From Acholoe squamosa (Eukaryota > Annelida > Polychaeta > Phyllodocida > Polynoidae), in the NCBI GenBank assembly GCA_949317995.1, contig OX439041.1, positions 12,288,001-12,352,000 on the forward strand: a DNA stretch of 64,000 nucleotides. The letters run 5' to 3'. Below are positions 43,701 through 57,512 of the stretch, piece by piece (position 1 is the first letter of the stretch; the number at the start of each line of letters is the position of its first letter). The translations under genes were made by a program, and so were the position numbers. The notes beneath the pieces are model-generated. The model saw only the letters and a list, made by a program, of their open reading frames with translations, was not told where the DNA came from and did no database searches.

Positions 43701-46700
43701 GAATTAGGTAGTCGAGGTGTCCCAATGGCCACTAACATCCATCTGATATATTTTGAAGATTAAAATTGACCACATATGACCTAGATCCCTGTGTTTCCTA
43801 AAACCAAGATGGCCGACACACATGGAAAACAATAAAATTGGGTAGTTGAGGTCTTCCAATGGTCACTAACATCCATCTGATAATTTTTGAAGATCAAAGT
43901 TGACCATATATGGCCTGGATCCCTGTGTTTTCTAAAACAAAGATGGCTGACACATATTGAAAAAAATAGAATTAGGTAGTTGAGGTCTTTCAATGGTCAC
44001 TAACATCCATCTGATAACTTTTGAAGATCAAAATTGACCACATATGACCTGGATCCCTGTGTTTCCTAAAACAAAGATGGCCGACACACATGGAAAACAA
44101 TAAAATTGGGTAGTTGAGGTGTCCCAATGGTCACTAACATCCATCTATAACTTTTTTTTAAGATCAAAATTGACCACGTATGACCTGGATCCCTGTGTTT
44201 CCTAAAACAAAGATGGCCGACACACATGGAAAACAATAAAATTGGGTAGTTGAGGTCTCCCAATGGTCACTAACATCCATCTGATAATTTTTGAAGATCA
44301 AAGTTGACCATATATGGCCTGGATCCCTGTGTTTTCTAAAACAAAGATGGCTGACACATATTGAAAAAAATAGAATTAGGTAGTTGAGGTCTTTCAATGG
44401 TCACTAACATCCATCTGATAACTTTTGAAGATCAAAATTGACCACATATGACCTGGATCCCTGTGTTTCCTAAAACAAAGATGGCCGACACACATGGAAA
44501 ACAATAAAATTGGGTAGTTGAGGTGTCCCAATGGTCACTAACATCCATCTATAACTTTTTTTTTAAGATCAAAATTGACCATGTATGACCTGGATCCCTG
44601 TGTTTCCTAAAACAAAGATGGCCGACACACATGGAAAACAACAAAATTGGGTAGTTGAGGTCTCCCAATGGTCACTAACATCCATCTGATAACTTTTGAA
44701 GATCAAAATTGACCATGTATGACCTGGATCCCTGTGTTTCCTAAAACAAAGATGGCCGACACACATAGAAAACAACAAAATTGGGTAGTTGAGGTCTCCC
44801 AATGGTCACTAACATCCATCTGATAACTTTTGAAGATCAAAATTGACCACATATGACCTGGATCCCTGTGTTTCCGAAAACCAAGATGGCCGATACACAT
44901 GGAAAACAATAAAATTAGGTACTTGAGGTGTCCCAATGGTCACTAACATCCATCTGATAACTTTTGAAGATCGAAGTTGACCATATATGGCCTGGATCCC
45001 TGTTTCCTAAAACAAAGATGGCCGACATATATGGAGAACAATAAAATTAGCTAGTTGAGGTGTCCCAATGGTCACTAACATCCATCTGATAACTTTTGAA
45101 GATTAAAATTGACAATATATGAGCTGGATCCCTGTGTTTCCTAAAACAAAGATGGCCGACACACATGGAAAACAACTAGGAGGCGTGTATTTGATGGATT
45201 AAGGAAATCAGTTAAGCACGGCATAGCCGTGATGATTTATTTTGTCATGGTTAATTATAATGCTTAAAGTGTGCATCAATGTAGCAGGTCACCCATAAAG
45301 AGTTAATTGTGCATCAATGCATCATGCCATCCATAAAGGGTTAAGTGTGCACCAATGCATCATGCCATCACTAAAGGGTTAAGTGTAAATCAATGTATCA
45401 TGCCATCTATAAAGGGTTAAGTGTGCATCAATACATCCCTAAAGGGTTAAGTGTGCATCAATGCATCATGCTATCCATGAAGGGTTAAGTGTGCATCAAT
45501 GCATCATGCCATCTATAAAGGGTTAAGTGTGCATCAATGCATCATGCTATCCCTAACGGGGTTAAGTGTGCATCAATACATCATGCTATCCATAAAGGTC
45601 TAAGTGTGCACCAATGCATCATGATATCCATAAAGGGTTAAGTGTGCATCAATGCATCATGCAATCTACAAAGGGTTAAGTGTGCATCAATACATCCATA
45701 AAGGGTTAAGAGTGCATCGATGCATCATGCAATCTACAAACGGTTAAGTGTGCATCAATACATCTATAAAGGGTTAAGTGTGCATCAATGCATCATGCCA
45801 TTCATAAAGGGTTAAGTGTGCATCAATGCATCATGCCATCTATAAAGGGTTAAGTGTGAATCAATGCATCATGCTATCCATAAAGGTCTAAGTGTGCACC
45901 AATGCATCATGCCATCCATAAAGGTTTAATTGTGCATCAATGCATCATGCTATCCCTAAAGGTTAAGTGTGCATCAATGCATCATGCAATCTACAAAGGG
46001 TTAAGTGTGCATCAATACATCCATAAAGGGTTAAGAGTGCATTGATGCATCATGCAATCTACAAAGGGTTAAGTGTGCATCAATACATCTATAAAGGGTT
46101 AAGTGTGCATCAATGCATCATGCCATTCATAAAGGGTTAAGTGTGCATCAATGCATCATGCCATCTATAAAGGGTTAAGTGTGAATCAATGCATCATGCT
46201 ATCCATAAAGGTCTAAGTGTGCACCAATGCACCATGCCATCCATAAAGGTTTAATTGTGCATCAATGCATCATGCTATCCCTAAAGGTTAAGTGTGCATC
46301 AATGCATCATGCCATCTATAAAGGGTTAAGTGTGCATCAATACATCCCTAAGGGGTTAAGTGTGCATCAATGTATCATGCTATCCCTAAAGGCTTAAGTG
46401 TGCATCAATGTATCATGCCATCTATAAAGGGTTAAGTGTGCATCAATACATCCCTAAAAGGTCAAGTGTGCATCAATACATCATGCTATCCATAAAGGTC
46501 TAAGTGTGCATCAATGCATCATGCCATCCATAAAGGTTTAAATGTGCATCAATTCATCATGCCACTTAAAAATCCTAAAAAAGTGCATCATACTTATGTG
46601 TACATGTATACATAAATATACATGTAGGTGGCCTTTAGTGGGTTAATAGTCAGTGGTGCTGAGAAACGCACCACCAGCAGAAGAGAACCACATGGTGCTG

Positions 46701-49700
46701 GGGGAGGTGGTGCCAGGCAGGTATGGGGCCACCCCAGGAGCACAGCCACCACCACCATTCAGAGGTGGGGGGGGGGCTCTATATACTATATACCATGGCT
46801 CTGCCTGGTGTCCAGGGCTACCACCACTGTCCCCAGGATCTACAATAACAGGTCCACCAACACCACCACTGCCACCACTTCTATGCTTGACTGATTTGCA
46901 GATTTTAATCCAGGTATAGGCATACTCAATACTGTACCTATGACAGGATTATACATGGAGAGCGAGGAAGCACCACTATGAGAGCTTGTATTTAAGAATG
47001 GGTCCCCTCCTATAGCCGTTCATTCTTAAGAATGAACGGCAATTAGCACAAGGAGGTCCTCCTCGTGTACAAACAAAGCCTTATATGGTACTTACCTGTC
47101 TCTCCCACTCGCGGTGCTGTTTGAAGTGTTGAGTGACGAGTTCCATCTTTTCCTCCACTTCCCGTGCTCTAAGAGACACCAGGTCTGCCGCCTCCTCCTG
47201 GCAGGTTATTTACAACATATACACATCAGAATTTACTATGGAGGAACCAAGCATGAAAGGGCGGCTTTAAACAGAAGTTAATTATGCAGTCCCTCCCAAA
47301 CTTTTCTATTAAAGGTTTGACATTAAGGAACACATACCAGTATGCAGGGACGAAAGTCACAGAGCACGAAAATCCCTGAAATGGTTCAATATTTGCCCCA
47401 AAAACCTGGGTTTCTATATGAATGTATGGCCCTGGAAATTCAAAATCACTGAAATCAGGGAATTCCCTGAAGACTTTCATCCCTGGATGTAATTATAGAT
47501 TTTAGGGTCAGCGAAAATGTCAAGAGACCTCCCAGAATCAAACCTGGGCCTCTACACTTGAAGGAGAACATCTAACCACTTGACCGAGATCCCAACCTTC
47601 CAACTACTACTTGGTCTGTGTGATACATTATGGGGAGCATGGCGAAACCCACATGTATGAAACCATCCCTTCAAATTTGGAAAAATCTATAAGCCACATC
47701 CTTGGCTTGAAAGTTGCTGATTTCATGCAGTTCTAGTGTTAAAACTGTCTATACCCTGAGTGCAGGAAGACTCGATAAACCACACAACCCTTAGTGTGAA
47801 GTTGTAAGCAGTAAGTCTCATTGAATCATATTTACCTGAAGTTGTTGTGCTTTTAGTATTTCATCACCAAGTCCCGTGAAGGCGGCTACCCGTGCCTGGG
47901 CTAGGTTCAGCTCCTTACGTGCCCGCTCATAGTGAGGCTTGTAGTCAGTCGCTAAGTGCTCCGCCTTTATCTCCTCAACCTGCAAACAATGAAAGAAATA
48001 AGCAATGTCATTTTGGATTTTATCCTATTTTGTGTGCCCCTTAAATCTAGTGACTTTAGCAGCACGAAGTGAGGACCTTCTGCCCACAGCCAGAGCTACC
48101 TTGTTATTGTGGCAACCATGGCCGTATCCAACCGCCGTAGTTGTGTCTCATGGCAACCATTGTAAAAGTTTACTCGGTTGCTATGTCACACAGGAAATTG
48201 ATTGTGTTCATCACTTCCAGGTCAGGGGTCATCTTGCATGACCTGTGACCTCTCCTAATCCTTGATTGGGAAATCCCCCAGCATTGCTGTGGGGTGTGAC
48301 TCCAAGGTTTCGATCTTTGGATCTCATCAGGCTCTTAAATGGCGAACAAGGCTTGTGAATATTGTCACAATTTTATTCCTAAAATATATTAATTTTAGAA
48401 ATTGGCTAATTTTCAATTAAATGTTATTTAGTGGAAAATCAGAATATAGAGACAGTCGGTGTCAGTGAAAAACTTTGTTTAACGCTGACAACTGGGGTAC
48501 CAGTGGGTAATAAATTAGGAATTTCTCCATGTGTTTAAATATCCACCAAATCTAGTGACTTGTTTCAACAGTTTCTCAAATACCATAAATTCTCTCGTAT
48601 AAGCCGCAGCTAATAACAGAATCCAAATAAAAATTAGGCTTAAAGATATGCCTGAGTGCGGCTTATATAAGGGTATTTTTAGAGATGTAAGTTGGGTATT
48701 GAGAAAATCCCTGAAAATCTATTATTGTGACAATAGCCCCCACCCCCGCATCAGTAGACAAGGGGTCAATGGTTAGGAGATTATGTTAAGGATTCAATTG
48801 AAAATTTAGGATCTAAGATCTATGATCAAGAGGCCCGTGTTAAGGATGCAATTGAGAGGATTGAATTTAGGATCTGTCATCTATGATCAAGATATTAGGA
48901 TTTCATATTTAAATTTGACAATCAATTCTGAGTTTAATATCAATTCTAAAAGCAGTTAAATTGCAGTGCGTTTCCCGGATTAGAAATTTATCCCATATTT
49001 TCGGCAAAGTAAACACAGGAAAGCTGTAATGCCGTGCATATTCATATCATGTTCTAAGAAGTATAGAATTGATTTACAACATTTTTAATATGATCTTAGA
49101 TCAAAATTTCCAGAACAAATATTATTTTAATACGGAATATAAAAGCCCTTCATATGTTGTGTGTTTTGCAATTTATTAATCTATAACATACTTTCAGGAA
49201 AGTAAACACAGCAATGCTGTAATGCCGTGCATATTCCTATTATGATCCAAGGAAAAAAGATCATTATATATGAACTCTATGGCCTTTGGAATGGACCTAT
49301 ACTTAAATATATGCTCTGATTGTGGTGCTTCCTCGCTCTCCATGTAAAATCCTGTCCCATTGCTATAGTATGGAGTAAACCTATGCCTGGATTAAAATAT
49401 GCAAATAAGGAATGTGTGTGAGGGTTGGGAGTAGTGTGGTGGTGGTATTGGTGGTGGTGGTGTCACAATGGTCACTAACATCCATCTGATAACTTTTGAA
49501 GATCAAAATTGACCACATATGACCTGGATCCCTGTGATTCCTGAAACCAAGATGGCCGACACACAAGGAAAACAAAAGAATTAGGTAGTTGAGGTGTCCC
49601 AATGGTCACTAACATCCATCTGATAACTTTTGAAGATCAAAATTGACCACATATGACCTGGATCCCTGTGTTTCCTAAAACCAAGATGGCCGACACACAT

Positions 49701-52700
49701 GGAAAACAATAAAATTGGGTAGTTGAGGTGTCCAAATGGTCACTAACATCCATCTGATATCTTTTGAAGATCAAAATTGACCATATATGACCTAGACCCC
49801 TGTGTTTCCGAAAACCAAGATGGACGACACATATGGAAAACAATAGAATTAGGTAGTTGAGGTATCCCAATGACTACTAACATCCACCTCATAACTTTGA
49901 AAGATCAAAATTGACCATATTTGAGCTGGATCCCTGTGTTTTCTAAAACCAAGATGGCCGACACATATGAAAAACAATAGAATTAGGTAGTTGAGGTCTT
50001 TCAATGGTCACTAACATCCATCTCATAACTTTTGAAGATCAAAATTGACCACATATGACCTGGATCCCTGTGATCCTGAAACCAAGATGGCCGACACACA
50101 AGGAAAACAAAAGAATTAGGTAGTTGAGGTCTTCCAATGGTCACTAACATCCATCTGATAACTTTTGAAGATCGAAGTTGACCATATATGACCTGGACCC
50201 CTGTGTTTCCTAAAACAAAGATGGCCGACACATATGGAGAACAATAGAATTAGGTAGTTGAGGTCTTTCAATGGTCACTAACATCCATCTGATAACATTT
50301 GAAGATCGAAATTGACCACATATGACCTGGATCCCTGTGTTTCCTAAAACCAAGATGGCAGACACACAAGGAAAACAATAGAATTAGGGAGTTGAGGTGT
50401 CCCAATGGCCACTAACATCCATCTGATATCTTTTGAAGATCAAAATTGACCACATATGACCTAGATCCCTGTGTTTCCTAAAACCAAGATGGCCGACACA
50501 CATGGAAAACAATAAAATTGGGTAGTTGAGGTCTCCCAATGGTCACTAACATCCATCTGATAATTTTTGAAGATCAAAGTTGACCATATATGCCCTGGAT
50601 CCCTGTGTTTTCTAAAACAAAGATGGCTGACACATATTGAAAAAAATAGAATTAGGTAGTTGAGGTCTTTCAATGGTCACTAACATCCATCTGATAACTT
50701 TTGAAGATCAAAATTGACCACATATGACCTGGATCCCTGTGTTTCCTAAAACAAAGATGGCCGACACACATGGAAAACAATAAAATTGGGTAGTTGAGGT
50801 GTCCCAATGGTCACTAACATCCATCTATAACTTTTTTTTTAAGATCAAAATTGACCATGTATGACCTGGATCCCTGTGTTTCCTAAAACAAAGATGGCCG
50901 ACACACATGGAAAACAACAAAATTGGGTAGTTGAGGTCTCCCAATGGTCACTTACATCCATCTGATAACTTTTGAAGATCAAAATTGACCACATATGACC
51001 TGGATCCCTGTGTTTCCTAAAACAAAGATGGCCGACACACATGGAAAACAACAAAATTGGGTAGTTGAGGTGTCCCAATGGTCACTAACATCCATCTATA
51101 ACTTTTTTTTTAAGATCAAAATTGACCATGTATGACCTGGATCCCTGTGTTTCCTAAAACAAAGATGGCCGACACACATGGAAAACAACAAAATTGGGTA
51201 GTTGAGGTGTCCCAATGGTCACTAACATCCATCTGATAACTTTTGAAGATCAAAATTGACCACATATGACCTGGATCCCTGTGTTTCCGAAAACCAAGAT
51301 GGCCGATACACATGGAAAACAATAAAATTAGGTACTTGAGGTGTCCCAATGGTCACTAACATCCATCTGATAACTTTTGAAGATCGAAGTTGACCATATA
51401 TGGCCTGGATCCCTGTGTTTCCTAAAACAAAGATGGCCGACATATATGGAGAACAATAAAATTAGCTAGTTGAGGTGTCCCAATGGTCACTAACATCCAT
51501 CTGATAACTTTTGAAGATTAAAATTGACAATATATAAGTTGGATCCCTGTGTTTCCTAAAACAAAGATGGCCGACACACATGGAAAACAACTAGGAGGCG
51601 TGTATTTGATGGATTAAGGAAATCAGTTAAGCACGGCATAGCCGTGGTGATTTATTTTGTCATGGTTAATTATAATGCTTAAAGCAATGTAGCAGGTCAC
51701 CCATAAAGGGTTAATTGTGCATCAATGCATCATGCCATCCATAAAGGGTTAAGTGTGCACCAATGCATCATGCCATCCCTAAAGGGTTAAGTGTAAATCA
51801 ATGTATCATGCCATCTATAAAGGGTTAAGTGTGCATCAATGCATCATGCCATCCCGAAAGCGTTAAGTGTACATCAATGCATCATGCCACCCATGAAGGG
51901 TTAAATGTGCATCAATGCATCATGCAATCTATAAAGGGTTAAGTGTGCATCAATGCATCATGCCATCTCTCAAGGGTTAAGTGTGCATCAATGCATCATG
52001 CCATCTATAAAGGGTTAAGTGTGCACCAATACATCCCTAAAGGGTTAAGTGTGTATCAATGCATCATGCTATCCATGAAGGGTTAAGTGTGCATCAATGC
52101 ATCATGCAATCTATAAAGGGTTAAGTGTGCATCAATGCATCATGCTATCCCTAACGGGGTTAAGTGTGCATCAATACATCATGCTATCCATAAAGGTCTA
52201 AGTGTGCACCAATGCATCATGATATCCATAAAGGGTTAAGTGTGCATCAATGCATCATGCAATCTACAAAGGGTTAAGTGTGCATCAATACATCCATAAA
52301 GGGTTAAGAGTGCATCGATGCATCATGCAATCTACAAAGGGTTAAGTGTGCATCAATACATCTGTAAAGGGTTAAGTGTGCATCAATGCATCATGCCATT
52401 CATAAAGGGTTAAGTGTGCATCAATGCATCATGCCATCTATAAAGGGTTAAGTGTGAATCAATGCATCATGCTATCCATAAAGGTCTAAGTGTGCACCAA
52501 TGCATCATGCCATCCATAAAGGTTTAATTGTGCATCAATGCATCATGCTATCCCTAAAGGTTAAGTGTGCATCAATGCATCATGCAATCTACAAAGGGTT
52601 AAGTGTGCATTAATACATCCATAAAGGGTTAAGAGTGCATCAATGCATCATGCAATCTACAAAGGGTTAAGTGTGCATCAATACATCTATAAAGGGTTAA

Positions 52701-55700
52701 GTGTGCATCAATGCATCATGCCATTCATAAAGGGTTAAGTGTGCATCAATGCATCATGCCATCTATAAAGGATTAAGTGTGAATCAATGCATCATGCTAT
52801 CCATAAAGGTCAAAGTGTGCACCAATGCATCATGCCATCCATAAAGGTTTAATTGTGCATCAATGCATCATGCTATCCCTAAAGGTTAAGTGTGCATCAA
52901 TGCATCATGCCATCTATAAAGGGTTAAGTGTGCATCAATACATCCCTAAGGGGTTAAGTGTGCATCAATGTATCATGCTATCCCTAAAGGGTTAAGTGTG
53001 CATCAATGCATCATGCCATCTATAAAGGGTTAAGTGTGCATCAATACATCCCTAAGGGGTTAAGTGTGCATCAATACATCATGCTATCCATAAAGGTCTA
53101 AGTGTGCATCAATGCATCATGCCATCCATAAAGGTTTAAATGTGCATCAATTCATCATGCCACTTAAAACTCCTAAAAAAGTGCATCATACTTATGTGTA
53201 CATGTATACATAAATATACATGTAGGTGGCCTTTAGTGGGTTAATAGTCAGTGGTGCTGAGGAACGCACCACCAGCAGAAGAGAACCACATGGTGCTGGG
53301 GGAGGTGGTGCCAGGCAGGTATGGGGCCACCCCAGGAGCACAGCCACCACCACCATTCAGAGGTGGGTGGGGGGGGGCTCTATATACTATATACCATGGC
53401 TCTGCCTTGTGTCCAGGGCTACCACCACTGTCCCCAGAGTCTACAATAACAGGTCCACCAACACCACCACTGCCACCACTTCTATGCTTGACTGATTTGC
53501 AGATTTTAATCCAGGTATAGGCATACTCAATACTGTACCTATGAGAGGATTATACATGGAGAGTGAGGAAGCACCACTATGAGAGCTTGTATTTAAGAAT
53601 GGGTCCCCTCCTATAGCCGTTCATTCTTAAGAATGAACGGCAATAAAGGTGTGCATATAAAGCATATAATTGTATAAAATCCTTCCCCAGAAAGTGTGGT
53701 ACCATTGGTTTGGTGTACTCCCTCCCCCTGCTTCATCCTATCTGAGCCATTGTGTGTGGTGTGGAGTTGACAGTGTATATAGTTGTAGTGCTTGGAGGGA
53801 GTGGGGTGGGTTTCACATGGTACCTCTTAAGGGGATTCGCCAGAACACTACCCTCAGATAAGGTTACCAATGGCAAGTCACTATGTGGGGAAGCTGTATT
53901 CTAGTCTTACTGACTGAGTATTTTAGACCAATCAGAGAGCAGCCTGGTGTTCACTTCCCCTGTGAGGGCCTGCCCCTGCCAAGCCCTGCAACAGCTCACC
54001 CCTGGGCCAGTAAGTGTCTCTACTTACACAGTGGGCCTGGCTACTCCTTAGTGGAGCCACTGGCCGTAGGGCCTGTGTTGTGTAGAGGATTGGGGAAAGA
54101 ACACATACTGTATTTTACGCTTTAAAACAGTACAAAATTGCCAATTTTCAAGCCCTTGGCAAGGCTTATACATTTCTCTCAAACTCAGGGTGCAGCTTAT
54201 ATGAGGGTTCGGCTTATACAAGAGGTTCAGATTTTACGGTAGGCACAGGACTTGTTTAAGCACAGGACAGGTTATAAAATTTGAAATTCAGGCCATGTAT
54301 TATTGAATAGGTGTCCCTACGGAGTTGACCAAAAAATGGATCACATACCTCTCAATTGGAATGGTACTCCTTTGAAAGAGGGCCTTAACTCCTCCATATA
54401 TTAACTTACCTTATATTTTAGATGTAATCTTTACCCTATACGAAAGTTCTATAAAGGATATACAGTAGATGGCGTTAGTGTCGACCAAGCCAAATTGCTC
54501 CTGCTACAGGGGCGTGGTGAGTTCCTCTCTTACTCACTGCAGAGTGTACCGCAAGATTTGAAATGCTATAGAAGGTGTTTGTTTCATTTTCTCAATGCAA
54601 CATTTATGGGATATCTAGATACACTATTTCTCTCTGCATATCTCTGATTTCTAAGCTCTTGGAACCGTCTTCCAATTTCAAAACAGTATAATTATGAGAG
54701 GTGTTTCTGCCCCCTCAATAGGCCTATGGGGCTGCAGGGGCCGGTGGGTGAATAGCCCCTGTAGCCTAGGGGTCAACTAGGACGCCATCTAGTGTATCAA
54801 ACTGATAAAGCGATTGTATAGGAATATATTTTAGGTGTCCCATTTTTTGTAAGAACAAGGTCTCTGGTAAAAGCAAATAATGTAAACATCACTGCAATAT
54901 ATTCCTCACTAAATAAACGGAATATGTGCCTTTATTTAGTGTATGAATCTAAAAGCCAAGTGGGACACCTAAATTCTTCAGCATATAAACAATACAAAGG
55001 TTTAAATATGGAGAGGGACACTTAAAATCCTTTGCATAAAATTTATGTTTTATCTATGTTGGCAATATACTTCACCCTATAAAGGAGTTTGTTCTTTTTT
55101 TGGTGTCCCGAATGTTTTGCCTCTGTATTTTGGCATTATGCTTCACCTTACAAGGGGGTCTGTTTTTAGGTGTCCCTCCTCGTTCCTGAATGTTTTACCT
55201 CTGTATTTTGGCAATATGCTTCACCTTACAAGGGGGTCTGTTTTTAGGTGTCCCTCCTCGTTCCTGAATGTTTTGTCTCTGTATTTTGGTTGTATGCTTC
55301 ACCTTATAAAGTTTTTAGGTGTATTTTCCCATTCATGCATGTTTTATATCTGCATTTTGACTCCTTTATAAGGTGGAGCACATTACCATAATATACACAT
55401 AAACCATTCAGGAACAGGGCGGGACACCTAAAATGAGACTATATATAATAAGATAGAGCATATTGCCAAAATATAGTGATAAAGGATTCAGGAACGGGAG
55501 GGACACCTAAAAACAGACTCTATATAAGGTAAAGCCTAATGACAAAATACAATGATAAAGGATTCAGGGATGGGGAGTGACACCTAAAAACAGACTCCAT
55601 ATAAAGTAAAGCATATTGCCAAAATACAGTGACTTTGAATTGAATTCATCTTACAGCACGTATATACTGTATAGGTTCCATTCCAGCTAAGAGGTCATAA

Positions 55701-57448
55701 TTCCTCTTTTTAGCTCTCAGTGCTTTAACTCCCGTAGGGAGTCCAGACCTTGTCCGTAGGATACCCATAAGCGTAGAAGGCCGATTGTTTCAGGTCACTC
55801 AACCCTACCCAGCAAAACAGGGCCGACCTAATTATTTTCAGAAACAATTACCTGAAACAATTTATTTATTATGGCCTGATCTATGTTTGCACTGGTGCAG
55901 CCATATATCTTTGGAGCACAGAAAACAGCCGTATCTCTAGTACCTGTTGCTTTCTAAGCTGGTAGGCGGTGACGAGGTCCTTTCGCAGGTTGGCCATCTC
56001 TCCCTGTATGGTGGCTATACGCTGCTCGTGGGCTGCCTTGGTGTCTGCCATGGCCATGTTACGTTTCTCCAGCTCAGCCTTGAGGTTTGAGATCTGTGAC
56101 AGTAACTGAGACTGCTGCTCCATCAGCTCGTCCACATGTGTCGTAACCGACATCTGAAATATGGAGCGTTTTGTCAGAAAGGCAAGTCCTATTTAGCCCT
56201 TTAAAAGTCAATATTGCATTGCTGCATCATGTCCATTGTTCAACAAATGGTTCCCACAAAAATCGCAGATTGAAAATTCCCTGACTAAAAATAATCATTT
56301 TCCCTGACAAAATTATAGCACAGCAGAATATGAAAGATCAACGTTTACCAATAAATCTATACCAAAGGTATAATTTTGATGAGCAATTACAAATTTTACT
56401 ATAATCTATCAATAGTATATCTAAACCTTACTTAAAAAAAAAAAAGAAAAAAAAGATTGCAATCTTTGGAAATAATATTTGAATGCCCTTAGGGTAGACT
56501 TGTATAAAATCAAACACAATTGATGCATTTTGACAGATTTTCCCTGACTTTCCTGGCTCAGTCCAAAATTAAGTAATTGACTTTCCGTGACCACTTTATT
56601 TTCCCTGAACTGTGGGAACCCTGTCAACATGATCCATGAATTTAGTCCGGGTGAGAAACTCATCACGGGTACATGCAAGCATGATCAAACGGCCACTACC
56701 TGCTGATAGACTCCCGGTCTCAGTGGGTCAGAATGACTTGCATGGCAACAAATAGGATTGATGCACTAAAGAGTTAACTTTCAATCCATGTATGTAACTC
56801 CCTGATCATTAGCCAGCCCCCCCCCCCCCTCAAAATATCAACATAATTTGCTGCCAAGAGTTATTTGATTTTTTAAGATCGATTCTACGATGAACTGATT
56901 ACATCAAAAGCTATAATGTAGTTTTAGTTGTTTATATTGCTGTTTTCTTGTTTGTTCGTCTTTGCCAGAAACACAGAGTGACACTTGTAAATGGTTGCAG
57001 CTTGTACACTTGAGCTTTCGTATTGAGGAATTTACAGAGAACAGATCACTGGGGAGGTTACCTTTGCTAGTTTCTCTCGTCGTACCACCTCAGCCTCGAG
57101 GCGGCGTAGCTCCTCATCCCTCTGCTTGACCTGTCCTGACGTCATGGCAGCCTGACGTAACACCGACGTCTTCTCCTGCTGCAGTGCCTCCACCTGGGAG
57201 CGCAACAGGGTATTAGAAATAGCTGCCGATTCCAACTGTAGCGCCAAGTCCTCAACACCCAAACTACCAAAGTCTATCTCTGACGGCCTGCCACAGGAGA
57301 CGGAGAAAGTTACTTTAATTATCATTCAAAGATATTGAAAGTTCAATTCAAGAGTCAAAGATCAGGAAAATAAAATTCTTTGTCGTGGGTGAACCAATAC
57401 CGTTGTGATTTCCAATTCCTTTGTTATATTATTTACAGTGGGTTTACC

Positions 57449-57512
<64 letters not shown>

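Larger units (their letters stand above)
41943..47043 (+). mobile_element. Satellite cassette, copy 1 (5.1 kb)
   Basis: It matches 48,758-53,644 at about 98-99% in the single-copy parts. Order: a 5' block with two related hairpin-containing segments (near 42,190 and 42,385); about 19 units of a 134-bp repeat; a linker with the hairpin CACGGCATAGCCGTG; an array of about 38-bp units; a 3' block; and a perfect 26-bp palindrome (47015-47040) three bases from the end. Sequence outside the limits is not shared with copy 2. Non-autonomous Helitron/Helentron-type elements can carry central tandem arrays and end in hairpins, so this is the nearest known class, without proof. Confidence 0.75.
48758..53644 (+). 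mobile_element. Satellite cassette, copy 2 (4.9 kb)
   Basis: Same order of parts and orientation as copy 1, but in intron 6 instead of intron 8 of the astrin-like gene. Copy 2 has about 16 units of the 134-bp repeat and a longer 38-bp array. The 5' blocks differ by about 4 substitutions in 690 bp, the 3' blocks by about 7 in 485 bp. Confidence 0.75.

Noticed and set aside
42566..45100. Series of 65-77 codon minus-strand frames with MGHLNYLILLFSxCVGHL-like starts
   Set aside because: They recur every satellite unit because each 134-bp repeat contains the same ATG and stop. The unit length is not a multiple of 3 and the repeats vary as non-coding DNA.
46628..46919. 88-codon plus-strand frames in the 3' block of the cassette, also at 53,226-53,520
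   Set aside because: Two overlapping frames of similar length. A small length change in the G run between copies does not alter a conserved protein, and composition is low-complexity CCACCA repeats.
45260..53190. CRISPR-like array
   Set aside because: The 28-38 bp repeats are head-to-tail with no unique spacers, and the context is eukaryotic. They are satellite DNA.
41943..53644. Simple tandem segmental duplication as the origin of the two cassettes
   Set aside because: A tandem duplication would repeat the 1.7 kb between the copies, including exons 7 and 8, after copy 2. The sequence after 53,644 is unrelated to that after 47,043.
55045..55371. 108-codon frame with a 26-residue repeat
   Set aside because: Produced by a 78-bp tandem repeat. 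There is no signal peptide, no transcript signal, and the inverted half of the array has no matching frame.
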